A stretch of 64,000 nt of DNA from Clostridiales bacterium (lineage in GTDB: Bacteria; Bacillota; Clostridia; Lachnospirales; Lachnospiraceae): contig JAGZJZ010000023.1 of NCBI GenBank assembly GCA_018365455.1, positions 42,207-106,206 of the forward strand, read 5' to 3'. Positions within the stretch are counted from its first letter, which is position 1, and the number at the start of each line of letters is the position of its first letter. Made by a program: the position numbers and the translations under genes. Below the pieces are notes generated by a model that was not told the DNA's origin, searched no databases, and saw only the letters and a list, made by a program, of their open reading frames with translations. This document shows, in pieces, positions 25,120-33,235 of this stretch.

Positions 25120-26199
25120 TTATTTTGTTAGTTTAGTACTCATATTATCGCTTACTCTTTCCAATAAATCCAAATTGAAATTCAGCGTTTTCTGTGCTTC
25201 GTTTAAATCCAATACATGCTTATGGAAATAATCACGTACAATAATTGCAGCAAAGCACTGTGCTTGAACCGTTTTGGCCTTTTCTAATTCATAATGAATA
25301 TTACCATAACTATGTGCTGATGGATTTCTCAAATCAAAAAACAGCTTATAATAAAAATCAAAATATGATATATTTGCTTTTTCAAAGATACTATCTGGAT
25401 CAATACCTGTTAAGTCAATCCATTTTTCTTTATGTCTAAATACTGCTGTTTGCTTCTTAGAATTAGGAGGTTCACCCAATATTCCTTCCACACTTCTACA
25501 CGCTTGAACTATTGCTGCCTCCATATTAGGGATTATTGCTGCGTGTTCCCATATTTCCGGCTCCTCAGATAAATGGTCATGATAGGGGTGACTACTCAAC
25601 TCACAAATCAAGCAAATATAATGTTGTGAAAATGAGTTACATAACATCATTAGTGCTGTGTATGCTTTGTCATCACGCAACATCAATTCAATTTCAGGTG
25701 CAAGATTTCCAATGTCGGTTGCTTTTATAATTCTTCCACTCTTTAAGTATATTTCATCAAACTGCGCAAGATTGTTAAACACTTGTTCTGATAAGTTTTT
25801 ATCCGAATCAAAATAATAAATCCATCTATATTCATACCAATCCGATGAAATCCCTTCAAAAGCGTCAGCATACTGCATTGCCATCCATATAACGCTACCT
25901 GCATTCTTCCAAAAAGGTATATCTTTAACTTTCAAATCTACATTTATTACGATTGCTGAGTTTTCATCTTTGTCATGTGTCCACACAAATAACTTTTCAT
26001 ACTCTGTTTCAAATAATACATTCATTTCTCCTACTTTAGGATTAAAGCTATTTTCGATTAATAGTCCTTTAAGATAAGCATTTTTACACACATCGTTAGG
26101 TGGATTAGGTGGATACTTCTTTTCTAATTCAGCTTGTTTTTCGATTTGGTAATCAACCCAATCTTTTATGGCCTTTCTAAATTCATCCCCCATAGTCAT
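25120..26199 (-). CDS. HEPN-like protein, candidate defence cargo
   Basis: 359 residues, clearly more AT-rich than the packaging genes on either side. The C-terminal third is helical and contains LRNPSAHSYGN, where R291 and H296 make the RX4H motif of HEPN ribonucleases; RN followed by A/G-H is common in abortive-infection proteins. The N-terminal two thirds are not recognised; they contain HPYHDHLSEEPEIWEHA with several histidines. If active it would cleave RNA upon a trigger. It breaks the usual terminase-portal order, has an extended -10 of its own and is followed later by a terminator. HEPN assignment rests on one motif and fold expectation. Confidence 0.55.
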   Translation of the reverse strand: MTMGDEFRKAIKDWVDYQIEKQAELEKKYPPNPPNDVCKNAYLKGLLIENSFNPKVGEMNVLFETEYEKLFVWTHDKDENSAIVINVDLKVKDIPFWKNAGSVIWMAMQYADAFEGISSDWYEYRWIYYFDSDKNLSEQVFNNLAQFDEIYLKSGRIIKATDIGNLAPEIELMLRDDKAYTALMMLCNSFSQHYICLICELSSHPYHDHLSEEPEIWEHAAIIPNMEAAIVQACRSVEGILGEPPNSKKQTAVFRHKEKWIDLTGIDPDSIFEKANISYFDFYYKLFFDLRNPSAHSYGNIHYELEKAKTVQAQCFAAIIVRDYFHKHVLDLNEAQKTLNFNLDLLERVSDNMSTKLTK

Positions 26200-26290
26200 T
26201 TTCCTCTTTATGGTAAAATATTATTTATACGTTTCCTAAAATGGAAAAATATCAATTCACAATCTCATAAAAATCAAATTTTCTTCTCTC

Positions 26291-26299
26291 AGTATAACA
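26291..26299 (-). promoter_or_regulatory. Extended -10 upstream of the HEPN-like gene
   Basis: TGTTATACT on the minus strand matches an extended -10 element. It lies about 92 bases before the gene start and just after the large terminase stop. No good -35 is present. Confidence 0.4.
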
Positions 26300-26313
26300 T
26301 GAATCCCCCCATC

Positions 26314-27864
26314 TTAAAACACCAAAATCCCTCTGTCATCATAAACACTTCCACCATTATTTCCTTCATTTCGTATTGCCCGGTCAAGCGCCATCACCGC
26401 AGCCACAGCCCCGTCAATCTTCTCCGTGGACTTCTCCTTATCCGGTTTGATATTTCCCGCCGGGTCTGTCCGCACAAAGATATTATCCATCATCCACCGC
26501 AAAACCGGATGTCCTCCATGCGCAATCTTCTTTTCCAGCACCAGTTCCATCAACCGCTTACTCGGCGGTGACATATCCTTAAACCCCTGCCCGAAGGGAA
26601 CCACAGTAAACCCAAGCCCCTCCAAGTTCTGCACCATCTGCACCGCTCCCCAGCGGTCAAAGGCAATCTCCCTAATATGAAACTTCTTCCCCAGCCCATC
26701 GATGAAATTCTCAATAAAACCATAATGGATTACGTTCCCCTCCGTGGTCATCAGACATCCCTGCTTATCCCACACATCATACGGTACATGATCACGTCGC
26801 ACCCGAAGCCTCATATTCTCCTCCGGTATCCAGAAATACGGCAGGATAACATATTTCTCCACATCATCCCTCGGAGGAAACACCAGCACAAAAGCCGTGA
26901 TGTCAATGGAACTGGACAAATCCAATCCTCCATAACACTCCCGGCCAATCAGCTCCCGCTCATCTACCGGAAACGCACATATATCCCACTTCTCCATCTG
27001 CATCCACCGTGTAGACTGCTTCACCCACTGGTTCAGCCGGAGCTGCCGGAAAATATTTTCCTCTGCCGGATTATCCTTAGCACTCAGATACGCATTCCGC
27101 ACCTTCTCAATGTCAATGGTATGCCCCAAAGACGGATTCGCCTGATACCACACTTTCTCCGAAGACCAGTCCGCATCATCAGAAGCGCCATAAATCACCG
27201 GATAAAATGCCGGGTCGATCTTTCTCCCAAGAATGATATCCTCTGCCTTCTGGTGTTGCTCAAAACACACCGAATTTCTGTCTGTCCCTGCTGTCGTTAT
27301 CAGGAAAAACAGCGGCTGTGTCCTGGCATCACCGGAGCCTTTTGTCATAACATCAAACAGCTCCCGGTTTGGCTGTGCGTGTAGTTCATCAAAAATTACG
27401 GCATGGACGTTTAAACCATGTTTCGTATAGGCTTCAGCGGAAAGCACCTGGTAGAAGCTATTGGTAGGCTTATATACCAGACGCTTCACGGACATGACTG
27501 GTTTGATCCGCTTTTTCAATGCCGGGCACTGATCCACCATATCCACAGCCACGTCAAACACAATAGATGCCTGCTGGCGGTCTGACGCACAGCCGTAAAC
27601 TTCCGCGCCCCATTCCCCATCGCCACACGTCATGTATAAGGCAACCCCGGCGGCCAGTTCCGATTTCCCGTTTTTCTTCGGAATCTCCACATAGGCGGTG
27701 TTATACTGGCGGTACCCGTTTTCCTTCAGTGTACCGAACACATCCCGGATAATCCTGTCCTGCCATGGGAGCAGCTCAAACGGCACGCCCCGCCACCGTC
27801 CTTTCGTGTGTTTCAGGCAGTTAATAAAATCCACGGCGTGATCTGCCTTCTGCCTGTCAAACAT
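26314..27864 (-). CDS. terL: Terminase large subunit
   Basis: 516 residues. The ATPase part has a Walker A-like PKKNGKS (62-68) and a Walker B with IFDELHAQ (D159, E160). The nuclease part begins with GGLDLSSSIDITAF, whose aspartates are expected metal ligands, and continues with WGAVQMVQNLEGLG. It pumps DNA into the prohead and cuts it. Its start overlaps the small subunit stop by one base. This is the Terminase_1-type subunit that pairs with P27 small subunits. Confidence 0.93.
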   Translation of the reverse strand: MFDRQKADHAVDFINCLKHTKGRWRGVPFELLPWQDRIIRDVFGTLKENGYRQYNTAYVEIPKKNGKSELAAGVALYMTCGDGEWGAEVYGCASDRQQASIVFDVAVDMVDQCPALKKRIKPVMSVKRLVYKPTNSFYQVLSAEAYTKHGLNVHAVIFDELHAQPNRELFDVMTKGSGDARTQPLFFLITTAGTDRNSVCFEQHQKAEDIILGRKIDPAFYPVIYGASDDADWSSEKVWYQANPSLGHTIDIEKVRNAYLSAKDNPAEENIFRQLRLNQWVKQSTRWMQMEKWDICAFPVDERELIGRECYGGLDLSSSIDITAFVLVFPPRDDVEKYVILPYFWIPEENMRLRVRRDHVPYDVWDKQGCLMTTEGNVIHYGFIENFIDGLGKKFHIREIAFDRWGAVQMVQNLEGLGFTVVPFGQGFKDMSPPSKRLMELVLEKKIAHGGHPVLRWMMDNIFVRTDPAGNIKPDKEKSTEKIDGAVAAVMALDRAIRNEGNNGGSVYDDRGILVF

Positions 27865-28343
27865 CAGCGCCCACCGCCTTTGAACAGGAGCAGTTCCATA
27901 GCGTCATTTCCCTTATCTTCCCCTATGTCTGATGTAATCCGGCTTCTGGCAGACGGGGTAAGCCCAAACTGTTCACAAAAACGGTTCATGATTTTTAAAT
28001 AAGTCTGTGCAATGGAAACCTGCGGAACCTGCTGCCAGTAACCGGACGGAGTCTTAACGATGGTGCCGTGCTGGGTGATGAATTCTTCTGCATCCTTCCA
28101 CCGGGCATATGCCTGGCAATAACCGGCAAAGGCGGCCATGTCAATCTCCGTCAGAATGCCGAGCTGCTCCAGTTGCTTCGCCATCCGTTTCCATTCCTTC
28201 TTTGCCTCATCCTCCAGCCAGGAAGGGCAGCGGGGCGCTTTCTTCTCCGGCTTCGGCTCCTGTGTATTTAAGCTCCGCTTCCCCGGATTCCCCTCCAGCA
28301 TCTTAACTGCCGTAGGCTTTGGTTTTCTTCCACTCTGCGCCAT
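27864..28343 (-). CDS. terS: Terminase small subunit, P27 family
   Basis: 159 residues from the ATG after AAGGAGGT. MAQSGRKPKPTAVKMLEGNPGKR is split here as AQSGRKPKP and EGNPGKR, the classic start of P27-type small terminases. FAGYCQAYARWKDAEEF is the conserved middle. It binds the packaging site. It precedes terL with a one-base overlap. A frame extension of ten residues upstream has no ribosome site. Confidence 0.92.
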   Translation of the reverse strand: MAQSGRKPKPTAVKMLEGNPGKRSLNTQEPKPEKKAPRCPSWLEDEAKKEWKRMAKQLEQLGILTEIDMAAFAGYCQAYARWKDAEEFITQHGTIVKTPSGYWQQVPQVSIAQTYLKIMNRFCEQFGLTPSARSRITSDIGEDKGNDAMELLLFKGGGR

Positions 28344-28383
28344 CGACCGCACCTCCTTCCCGCCTATGCACACCTTTTATGGT

Positions 28384-28410
28384 AAAAGAAAAGAGCCTCA
28401 GAAGAAGCTC
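28384..28410 (-). terminator. Terminator between the small ORF and terS
   Basis: The minus RNA pairs GAGCUUC with GAGGCUC across four bases, then UUUUCUUUU. It lies 8 bases past the stop of the 50-residue gene and 40 bases before terS. It should reduce read-through into the late genes. Confidence 0.7.
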
Positions 28411-28417
28411 CTTTTAT

Positions 28418-28570
28418 CTAATCCAGCCGTAACCTGTTGTATTTTCTTGCTTTCCTTTTCAGATTCCACTTCCATCTGCGTATCGTTACCGCCTTTCTGT
28501 GGTTTCTGGAAAATGTATAGTCATCCAGAACATATTTTCCATGGTGTTCCCGTTCCCCGTATGCTCGCAT
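28418..28570 (-). CDS. Small basic protein, unknown
   Basis: 50 residues from an ATG with AAAGGA eight bases upstream. The sequence is strongly basic and aromatic (FSRNHRKAVTIRRWKWNLK), so nucleic acid binding is likely. A longer frame upstream lacks a ribosome site. It lies just before terS behind the 96-residue gene and is closed by a terminator. Phages often carry such short genes near packaging genes. No family recognised. Confidence 0.55.
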   Translation of the reverse strand: MRAYGEREHHGKYVLDDYTFSRNHRKAVTIRRWKWNLKRKARKYNRLRLD

Positions 28571-28626
28571 CCACTTCATCCTTTCTCTAGGGCAGGGAGA
28601 CTTTCCCGCCTCCCCGCCCGGTTTTC

Positions 28627-28917
28627 TCATTTGCTTAAGTAGTATTCCTTCGCCCGTTTCAGGCACCATTCCATCGCTCTGCCGCCGTCCTGGAATTTCT
28701 GCTCTGCCTTTTCACAGAAGTTTAATCGGCACTCTTCAATTCCAACCCCAGCTTCCTCCGGCGTTTCCACAAATTCATAAATCTGTGCCGTAAATTCTTC
28801 CCTGTAGGCGTTGTCTGTCACCAGCACCAGCGGCCCGTATTGCAAAACCGCCCCGTTTGTTACGGAATCCATCATGCTGAGTTGCTCCATCGTGGTAAAA
28901 TCCTGTGCGTTCATCAT
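28627..28917 (-). CDS. Unknown 96-residue phage protein
   Basis: The start has GAGGAGG nearby. The protein is acidic and helical with FVETPEEAGVGIEECRLNFCE in the centre (shown partly) and CLKRAKEYYLSK at the end. I do not recognise a family. It lies downstream of a promoter-like TTGACT element at 29014-29026 and before the basic small gene, so it is probably the first gene of a short unit between the amidoligase module and the terminase. Confidence 0.6.
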   Translation of the reverse strand: MMNAQDFTTMEQLSMMDSVTNGAVLQYGPLVLVTDNAYREEFTAQIYEFVETPEEAGVGIEECRLNFCEKAEQKFQDGGRAMEWCLKRAKEYYLSK

Positions 28918-29204
28918 AAAAAATATCCTCCTCTTCTTTTCGTCATAGTGTGCGGAAAAGCTGTCGATGGCAGTTTTTCCGTTGGTAGTGACATGTTACC
29001 TCTGAGTGCGGACATTATCCAGTCAATCCAGCACCATAAATCTACCAAAGAATTCCGAAGGGATTCGTCTGTTTTATGGTATTCCGAAGATTTCCTGCTA
29101 AGTGAAATCTACCATACGCAAGGTACGGCACACCCTTTTATAATCTCCGTGTTGAAGAGCATCCTTCCCCTGATGCCGGACTTTCCGATTTAGTGTTTTC
29201 CTGT
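28918..29204 (-). promoter_or_regulatory. Intergenic region with TTGACTGGATAAT element
   Basis: No gene is seen in these 287 bases. On the minus strand TTGACTGGATAAT lies at 29014-29026, shared with 35212-35224 and, with one change, 30821-30833. TTGACT would serve as -35 for the gene at 28917. Direct repeats of ATTCCGAAG (about 29053 and 29081) and AAATCTACCA (about 29038 and 29104) suggest a binding site. Confidence 0.4.
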
Positions 29205-29315
29205 TCAGGGAAATCCCCCCTTTTCAGTTCTCCCCTCATGCTGTCCGGGCCATGCCCCCCTGCACCAGCAGTTCCGTTTCTCACTGGCATTCCCGGATAA
29301 TCTCTCCTGTACCAT
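29205..29315 (-). CDS. 36-residue peptide coupled to the cyclotransferase gene
   Basis: The ATG lies 4 bases after the TAA of the cyclotransferase gene, and AGGAG sits 8 bases before it, inside the end of that gene. The peptide starts MVQERLSGNASEKRN, contains CWCRG and ends EKGGFP. Two cysteines flank a tryptophan, and the end is rich in glycine. Its position directly behind a cyclotransferase and an amidoligase makes it a candidate substrate of peptide tailoring. A different frame of 65 codons covers the same bases but lacks a ribosome site. It could also be a chance frame. Confidence 0.45.
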   Translation of the reverse strand: MVQERLSGNASEKRNCWCRGAWPGQHEGRTEKGGFP

Positions 29316-29318
29316 TTT

Positions 29319-29768
29319 TTAGTCTCCTCTCCCATTTTCTCCGCTGATTTCGTATGCTTCTGTCAGTATCTCCATAGGAAAACCGTACTTCCTGTATGCC
29401 CGCTCCAGCGCACCATAATATCTCTCACTTGGTTTCCCATACTCCCGGCTTTCATCCATAATGTAAACCATGGCAGTTACCCATTTCCCATCCAGAGCAA
29501 TCTCCAAATCCTTTTTGTAATAGAACACAGGGTATCCCTCGTAGCGGTCAAGGCTCTTTTCATCTTCTTTTCCAATGGTCCAGACAAGGACAGGCACCCG
29601 GCTGCCTTCCTCCGGCTCGATGGTAGCATATGCTCCTGTCTTGGAGCCTTTAAACAGGAGGCAGTAATCCTCCAGTTCTGTTCTGCCCAAAAGCTTCGCC
29701 GTGGGGCATCGGTAAGCCATCTGCCCCTCATCCATGTTGCTGCCGTAAGCAATGTAGTATTTTTCCAT
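29319..29768 (-). CDS. Gamma-glutamylcyclotransferase (AIG2/GGCT fold)
   Basis: 149 residues. The start IAYGSNMDEGQM holds the YGSN loop of this family. The acid/base glutamate is expected in the segment VYIMDESREYGKPSERYYG or just before (DRYEGYP). These enzymes release 5-oxoproline from gamma-glutamyl amines or peptides. Here it lies 90 bases after an amidoligase gene, a known pairing in phages and mobile elements, where ligase and cyclotransferase probably attach and remove glutamyl or amino tags. AAAGGAAG lies ahead of the ATG. Confidence 0.85.
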   Translation of the reverse strand: MEKYYIAYGSNMDEGQMAYRCPTAKLLGRTELEDYCLLFKGSKTGAYATIEPEEGSRVPVLVWTIGKEDEKSLDRYEGYPVFYYKKDLEIALDGKWVTAMVYIMDESREYGKPSERYYGALERAYRKYGFPMEILTEAYEISGENGRGD

Positions 29769-29858
29769 CTTTTATCTTCCTTTCCAACTTATAGTGAAGT
29801 TTCCCTCCTACCACCCCAAGGGCGGTCCGTGCCGCCCGGTGTGGAAAAGGTATGTAAT

Positions 29859-30752
29859 CTATGCCCCATGCCTCCATGCCGAATTCCCTTCCAGATTTTT
29901 AAGGAAATGCAGGCGGCAGGTTTTGAATTCATCCCCGATCAGCCCCAGCCGGAGCATCCAGCACCGGAAAGCGTATTTTTCGTTGTCCGTCTCCGTCCTG
30001 CGGGAGGAGGCTTTTTTCTGCACCAGCGCCTGATGGGTGACCGCCAGGCAGAACTGGATGTAGGCTTTTACCTCTCCGGCATGTAGGGTACTGTTGAAAA
30101 GCCGGAATTCCACGGTTCCTTTAGTGAAAGTGGCATGAAGGTTCAGTCCATGGTAGCGTGTCCTGTTGTAATGCTGGTTCCGCTCGCTGCCAGGCTCCTG
30201 CGCATACCAGATATCCTTGAGCTGTTCCATCGTCTTTGGCTTTTTCCGGTTGATGGTTGTAATCAGCTCTTCGTTCACCTTCTTGCAGTACCATAGCCTG
30301 TCCGGGTCAATCCGCAGGGCTTTGTAGAGGATATCCTCCTTGCTTGCCATGATGTTTACGATATTCCGCAGGGTCTGCGGGGTAAAAAGGGAAGCGTCCA
30401 CATGGATATGGATTCCGCATTTCTCGTTGACCAGGGCTTTCCTGTGCCGGAGCTGCCGGATAATTTCCTGCAAATCCGGTATATCATCGTAGGTGAGAAT
30501 GGGGCTGACAATCTCGCATTTATAAGTATCATCCGCCGCCTGAATTCTTCCCCTCACTTTCTTCTGTGCGGTGATGCTGGAATCGTAAGTTGCTTTCCAT
30601 TCCCGGTCTTTTCTGTCCTTCGCCCCATAGGTTTTGTAGTAGGTCCCAATGTAGTAGCACTCTGTCCCGAAATGTCCGGCAATCACCGCTGCCGCCTCTT
30701 CCCTCGTAATGCCTGTCATCTCTATCTCAATCCCGAATTTCTGTGTTCTCAT
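29859..30752 (-). CDS. Amidoligase (COOH-NH2 ligase, glutamine-synthetase-like)
   Basis: 297 residues. FGIEIEMTGI at the start, CGIHIHVDAS near residue 112 and TVEFRLFNSTL near 225 are the three conserved blocks of the Amidoligase_2 family, which supply metal and ATP ligands. It should join a carboxyl group to an amine with ATP. The final 40 residues (YAFRCWMLRLGLIGDEFKT, then LKNLEGNSAWRH) resemble the end of the product of the gene just upstream. Followed by the cyclotransferase and the 36-residue peptide. The substrate is unknown; a protein, a peptide or a cell-wall part is possible. Confidence 0.88.
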   Translation of the reverse strand: MRTQKFGIEIEMTGITREEAAAVIAGHFGTECYYIGTYYKTYGAKDRKDREWKATYDSSITAQKKVRGRIQAADDTYKCEIVSPILTYDDIPDLQEIIRQLRHRKALVNEKCGIHIHVDASLFTPQTLRNIVNIMASKEDILYKALRIDPDRLWYCKKVNEELITTINRKKPKTMEQLKDIWYAQEPGSERNQHYNRTRYHGLNLHATFTKGTVEFRLFNSTLHAGEVKAYIQFCLAVTHQALVQKKASSRRTETDNEKYAFRCWMLRLGLIGDEFKTCRLHFLKNLEGNSAWRHGA

Positions 30753-30794
30753 ATATTCCTGCGCCTCCTGTGCTTTCTTCGTTTTCTTTTGGTA

Positions 30795-30833
30795 GTCTAT
30801 TAATCACTCTGAAAGCACATATTATCCAGTCAT
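30795..30833 (-). promoter_or_regulatory. Promoter-like repeat before the amidoligase
   Basis: Here TTCAGAGTGATTAAT (30799-30813) and ATGACTGGATAAT (30821-30833) occur side by side on the minus strand. It lies 43 bases ahead of the amidoligase start. Spacing between the two differs from the sites at 8.9 and 31.9 kb, so the two motifs may be separate signals. Confidence 0.45.
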
Positions 30834-30936
30834 TTCGGCGCATAATGTACACAAATATCTTGAGAAAAACCGCCCTTCAATCGTGTGTTTTTACGGGTTC
30901 CTTCCATGGTATATAATAAGGTGGAAAATACTTTAT

Positions 30937-31839
30937 CTATGCTGCTTCTGTCGGTCCCGTCTTATCCCCGTTGCCGCCCGTTTCCTCCAAAATTAACCCT
31001 GCCACGGTTTCCCCGGCTCCGGCAGTTTCTCCGCCGCCTTCCCCCTCCTGGGCTTCCTGTTCCTCCCGTTTCTTCGCCTCCGCCCTCTGCTTTGTCCGCA
31101 CCTTCGCCCGGTCAATGTCCGCCTGTGTGCGGAAGGCAGAATGTCCCTTCAGGTTTTCCATCAGGGTATTGCGGCTCTCCTTCATATCCTTACCGCCAAA
31201 GCCGATTCTAAGGAGCCAGATGCGCATGTAGTATTTTTCATTTTCCTCAATGCGCTCCTCCGGATCAATCCTCTTCTGCTCCCTGGCCTGCTTCATCATG
31301 GCGGTGGCTAAATCCGTCCAGGCCTTTACCTTCACCGCATCCTCCGTGTAAGGAAAGCGGAAAGTAATCTTTTCTTCTGAAATTCCAAGCCCTCTCATAT
31401 CCTCTGCATAGGCAAGAAGTGAATCTCTAACCACCTCCATGGTTTCGCTTTCATTTCCTTCCAATTCCTCAACCAGACCGTCCGGGACGCAAAAAGTCTT
31501 TTCTCCTATCGACTGGTTGATAAGGTACTGCCTGCTGTGGATGAGGAAAATGAGGTTTTTCATGTTCAAAGCCGTCAGCTCCTCTGCCGGGAGCGCCACG
31601 AGAAGTTTACCCTCATCTGTTTCCGGTGCATCCACGAACCCCCTCTCCACCAATCCTGCCAGAAGCATCTCCGCCGTTTTCTCATCTTCTGTCTCCACTG
31701 TGCCTGTCCTGTCAATAATACAGTTCCCCACCTGAAAGTTGCAGGATGGGACTCCGAGGTACTTTGAGGGCGTGTTCAGAATCTCTGCGGTTGCCTTCAC
31801 AACATCTTTCCTGTTCTCTGCGTTTGTCTTAATCTTCAT
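30937..31839 (-). CDS. Unknown protein with amidoligase-like C-terminal module
   Basis: 300 residues from the ATG with GGAGG ahead. The N-terminal domain (ILNTPSKYLGVPSCNFQVGN, then IDRTGTVETED) is often annotated as a virulence-related protein in mobile elements of Lachnospiraceae; that name has no biochemical basis. Near residue 235 comes YYMRIWLLRIGFGGKDMKES and LKGHSAFRTQ, which matches the C-terminal tail of the amidoligase. The last 60 residues are low-complexity Glu/Lys then Gly-rich. It is probably a partner or substrate of the amidoligase; this is inference. Confidence 0.65.
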   Translation of the reverse strand: MKIKTNAENRKDVVKATAEILNTPSKYLGVPSCNFQVGNCIIDRTGTVETEDEKTAEMLLAGLVERGFVDAPETDEGKLLVALPAEELTALNMKNLIFLIHSRQYLINQSIGEKTFCVPDGLVEELEGNESETMEVVRDSLLAYAEDMRGLGISEEKITFRFPYTEDAVKVKAWTDLATAMMKQAREQKRIDPEERIEENEKYYMRIWLLRIGFGGKDMKESRNTLMENLKGHSAFRTQADIDRAKVRTKQRAEAKKREEQEAQEGEGGGETAGAGETVAGLILEETGGNGDKTGPTEAA

Positions 31840-31884
31840 ATGGCTTTTCCTCCGTTCTTTTTGAGCCTTGTTTTTTGGTACTAC

Positions 31885-31914
31885 ATTAATCACTCTGAAC
31901 GGGTGTAAAGTCAA
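31885..31914 (-). promoter_or_regulatory. Promoter-like repeat before the 300-residue gene
   Basis: TTGACT (31909-31914) and ATTAAT (31885-31890) are 18 bases apart, with TTCAGAGTGATTAAT at 31885-31899 as in the recombinase promoter. It lies just after the cytosine methyltransferase stop region and 46 bases before the next start. Confidence 0.5.
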
Positions 31915-31936
31915 GGAAATCACGCATCTTTTTCTT

Positions 31937-33235
31937 TTATTTTTCCCATGTTTCACGGCTCTCCGGCAGTGTCATCGCTACCGCATAAGCCACGGTTGCC
32001 GTGACTGCATTCCCTGCCTGCTTGTAAAACTGGGCATCAGAATTGACCGCCCTGGCCCGCTCAAACAATTCATCCGGAAAGCCCTGCAGCCTGAAACATT
32101 CACGGGGTGTCAATCTGCGGATTCTGCCGCATTTCATTACCGTTCCCATCTGGCATCCGGTATCCAGTGTCTGGGAACAGCCTTTACCAACCCTGCCACG
32201 GCGCGTACTGCTTTTTGGATAGGCAAGACAGATTCCATCACCGGGATGTGCCAAGTCGTATCCCTGCTTTGTTCCATTACGGACAGGAACTTCTACCCCA
32301 GCATCACATTCATCAGTGCTCCTATTACATAGATACACACCGTGCCTGTCCTGCCCGGTCAGCGTGAACATCGGCTCCCCCGCTTCCTTCATCCGTCTGC
32401 CATTCTGCCGCTTTTCCATCCTGTCAGGCGTGATTACTGCATGAGCTTCCAACACGCCGGAATTCGCAGGGCGGTTGACCACACCCGCATTATATTTTGC
32501 AATCAGACATCTCGCCAACGGTGTGATTTTCGGCTTACCCTTTACCTGGTCGATAAAATACAGCCCCGTCTTTGCACCCATACCGCCGTCATTTGCTCCA
32601 AGTGTCACAGAAACCCCTTCCGGGTCATATACCCGGTATCCCTGCATCCCGCCTATAACTTCTTTAAGAGTTCTTCCGTCTTCTCCTGAGACAGGTAATA
32701 TTTCCCGTCCGCCTCTGCTTCTAAGATTTGCGATAAAGAACACCCGCTCCCGGTTCTGGGGGACTCCGTGGTCCTTGGAGTTAAGCACCTGCCATCTTGC
32801 GTCATACCCCGCTTCGTCCATTTCAGACAGAACGGCGGCAAAATCGAAGCCTCCATTAACTGAAAGCAGGTTCTTAACGTTCTCAACAAGTAGGTATGTG
32901 GGTTTATCACTTTCTTTTTTGCCTTTGACAAGGTCAATGATGCTGTAATAGATTCCACTTCGCTTGCCGGACAATCCCCGCTGTTTTCCGGCAATGGAGA
33001 TGTCCTGGCAGGGGAAACCAAATGTCCAGATGTCTGCATATGGAATCTCCCCCGGTCTGAGTTTTGTGACGTCATCCGCTTTCCACTCCCCTTCCGTGTC
33101 ATACATGGCTTCATAGGAAGCCCTTGCATATTTATCATATTCACAGTAACCGATACACTTATGTCCGGCAGCCTCCAGTCCCAACCGGAATCCACCGATA
33201 CCGGAGCATAAATCAAGGAAGGTTAACTGCTTCAT
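31937..33235 (-). CDS. C5-cytosine DNA methyltransferase
   Basis: 432 residues from an ATG with GGAAGG eight bases upstream. Motif I is DLCSGIGGFRLGLE, motif IV is GFPCQDIS with nucleophile C76, motif VI is LLVENVKN and motif VIII is QNRERVFFIA. The C-terminal RLTPRECFRLQGFPDE and QAGNAVT are motifs IX and X. It transfers a methyl group to C5 of cytosine; the recognition sequence cannot be read. There is no restriction partner nearby, so it probably protects the phage DNA. It overlaps the preceding methyltransferase gene by 23 bases. Confidence 0.93.
   Translation of the reverse strand: MKQLTFLDLCSGIGGFRLGLEAAGHKCIGYCEYDKYARASYEAMYDTEGEWKADDVTKLRPGEIPYADIWTFGFPCQDISIAGKQRGLSGKRSGIYYSIIDLVKGKKESDKPTYLLVENVKNLLSVNGGFDFAAVLSEMDEAGYDARWQVLNSKDHGVPQNRERVFFIANLRSRGGREILPVSGEDGRTLKEVIGGMQGYRVYDPEGVSVTLGANDGGMGAKTGLYFIDQVKGKPKITPLARCLIAKYNAGVVNRPANSGVLEAHAVITPDRMEKRQNGRRMKEAGEPMFTLTGQDRHGVYLCNRSTDECDAGVEVPVRNGTKQGYDLAHPGDGICLAYPKSSTRRGRVGKGCSQTLDTGCQMGTVMKCGRIRRLTPRECFRLQGFPDELFERARAVNSDAQFYKQAGNAVTATVAYAVAMTLPESRETWEK

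Noticed and set aside
29138..29335. 65-codon frame overlapping the 36-residue peptide
   Set aside because: Its start lies inside the cyclotransferase gene without a ribosome site, while the 36-codon frame has AGGAG at the right distance.
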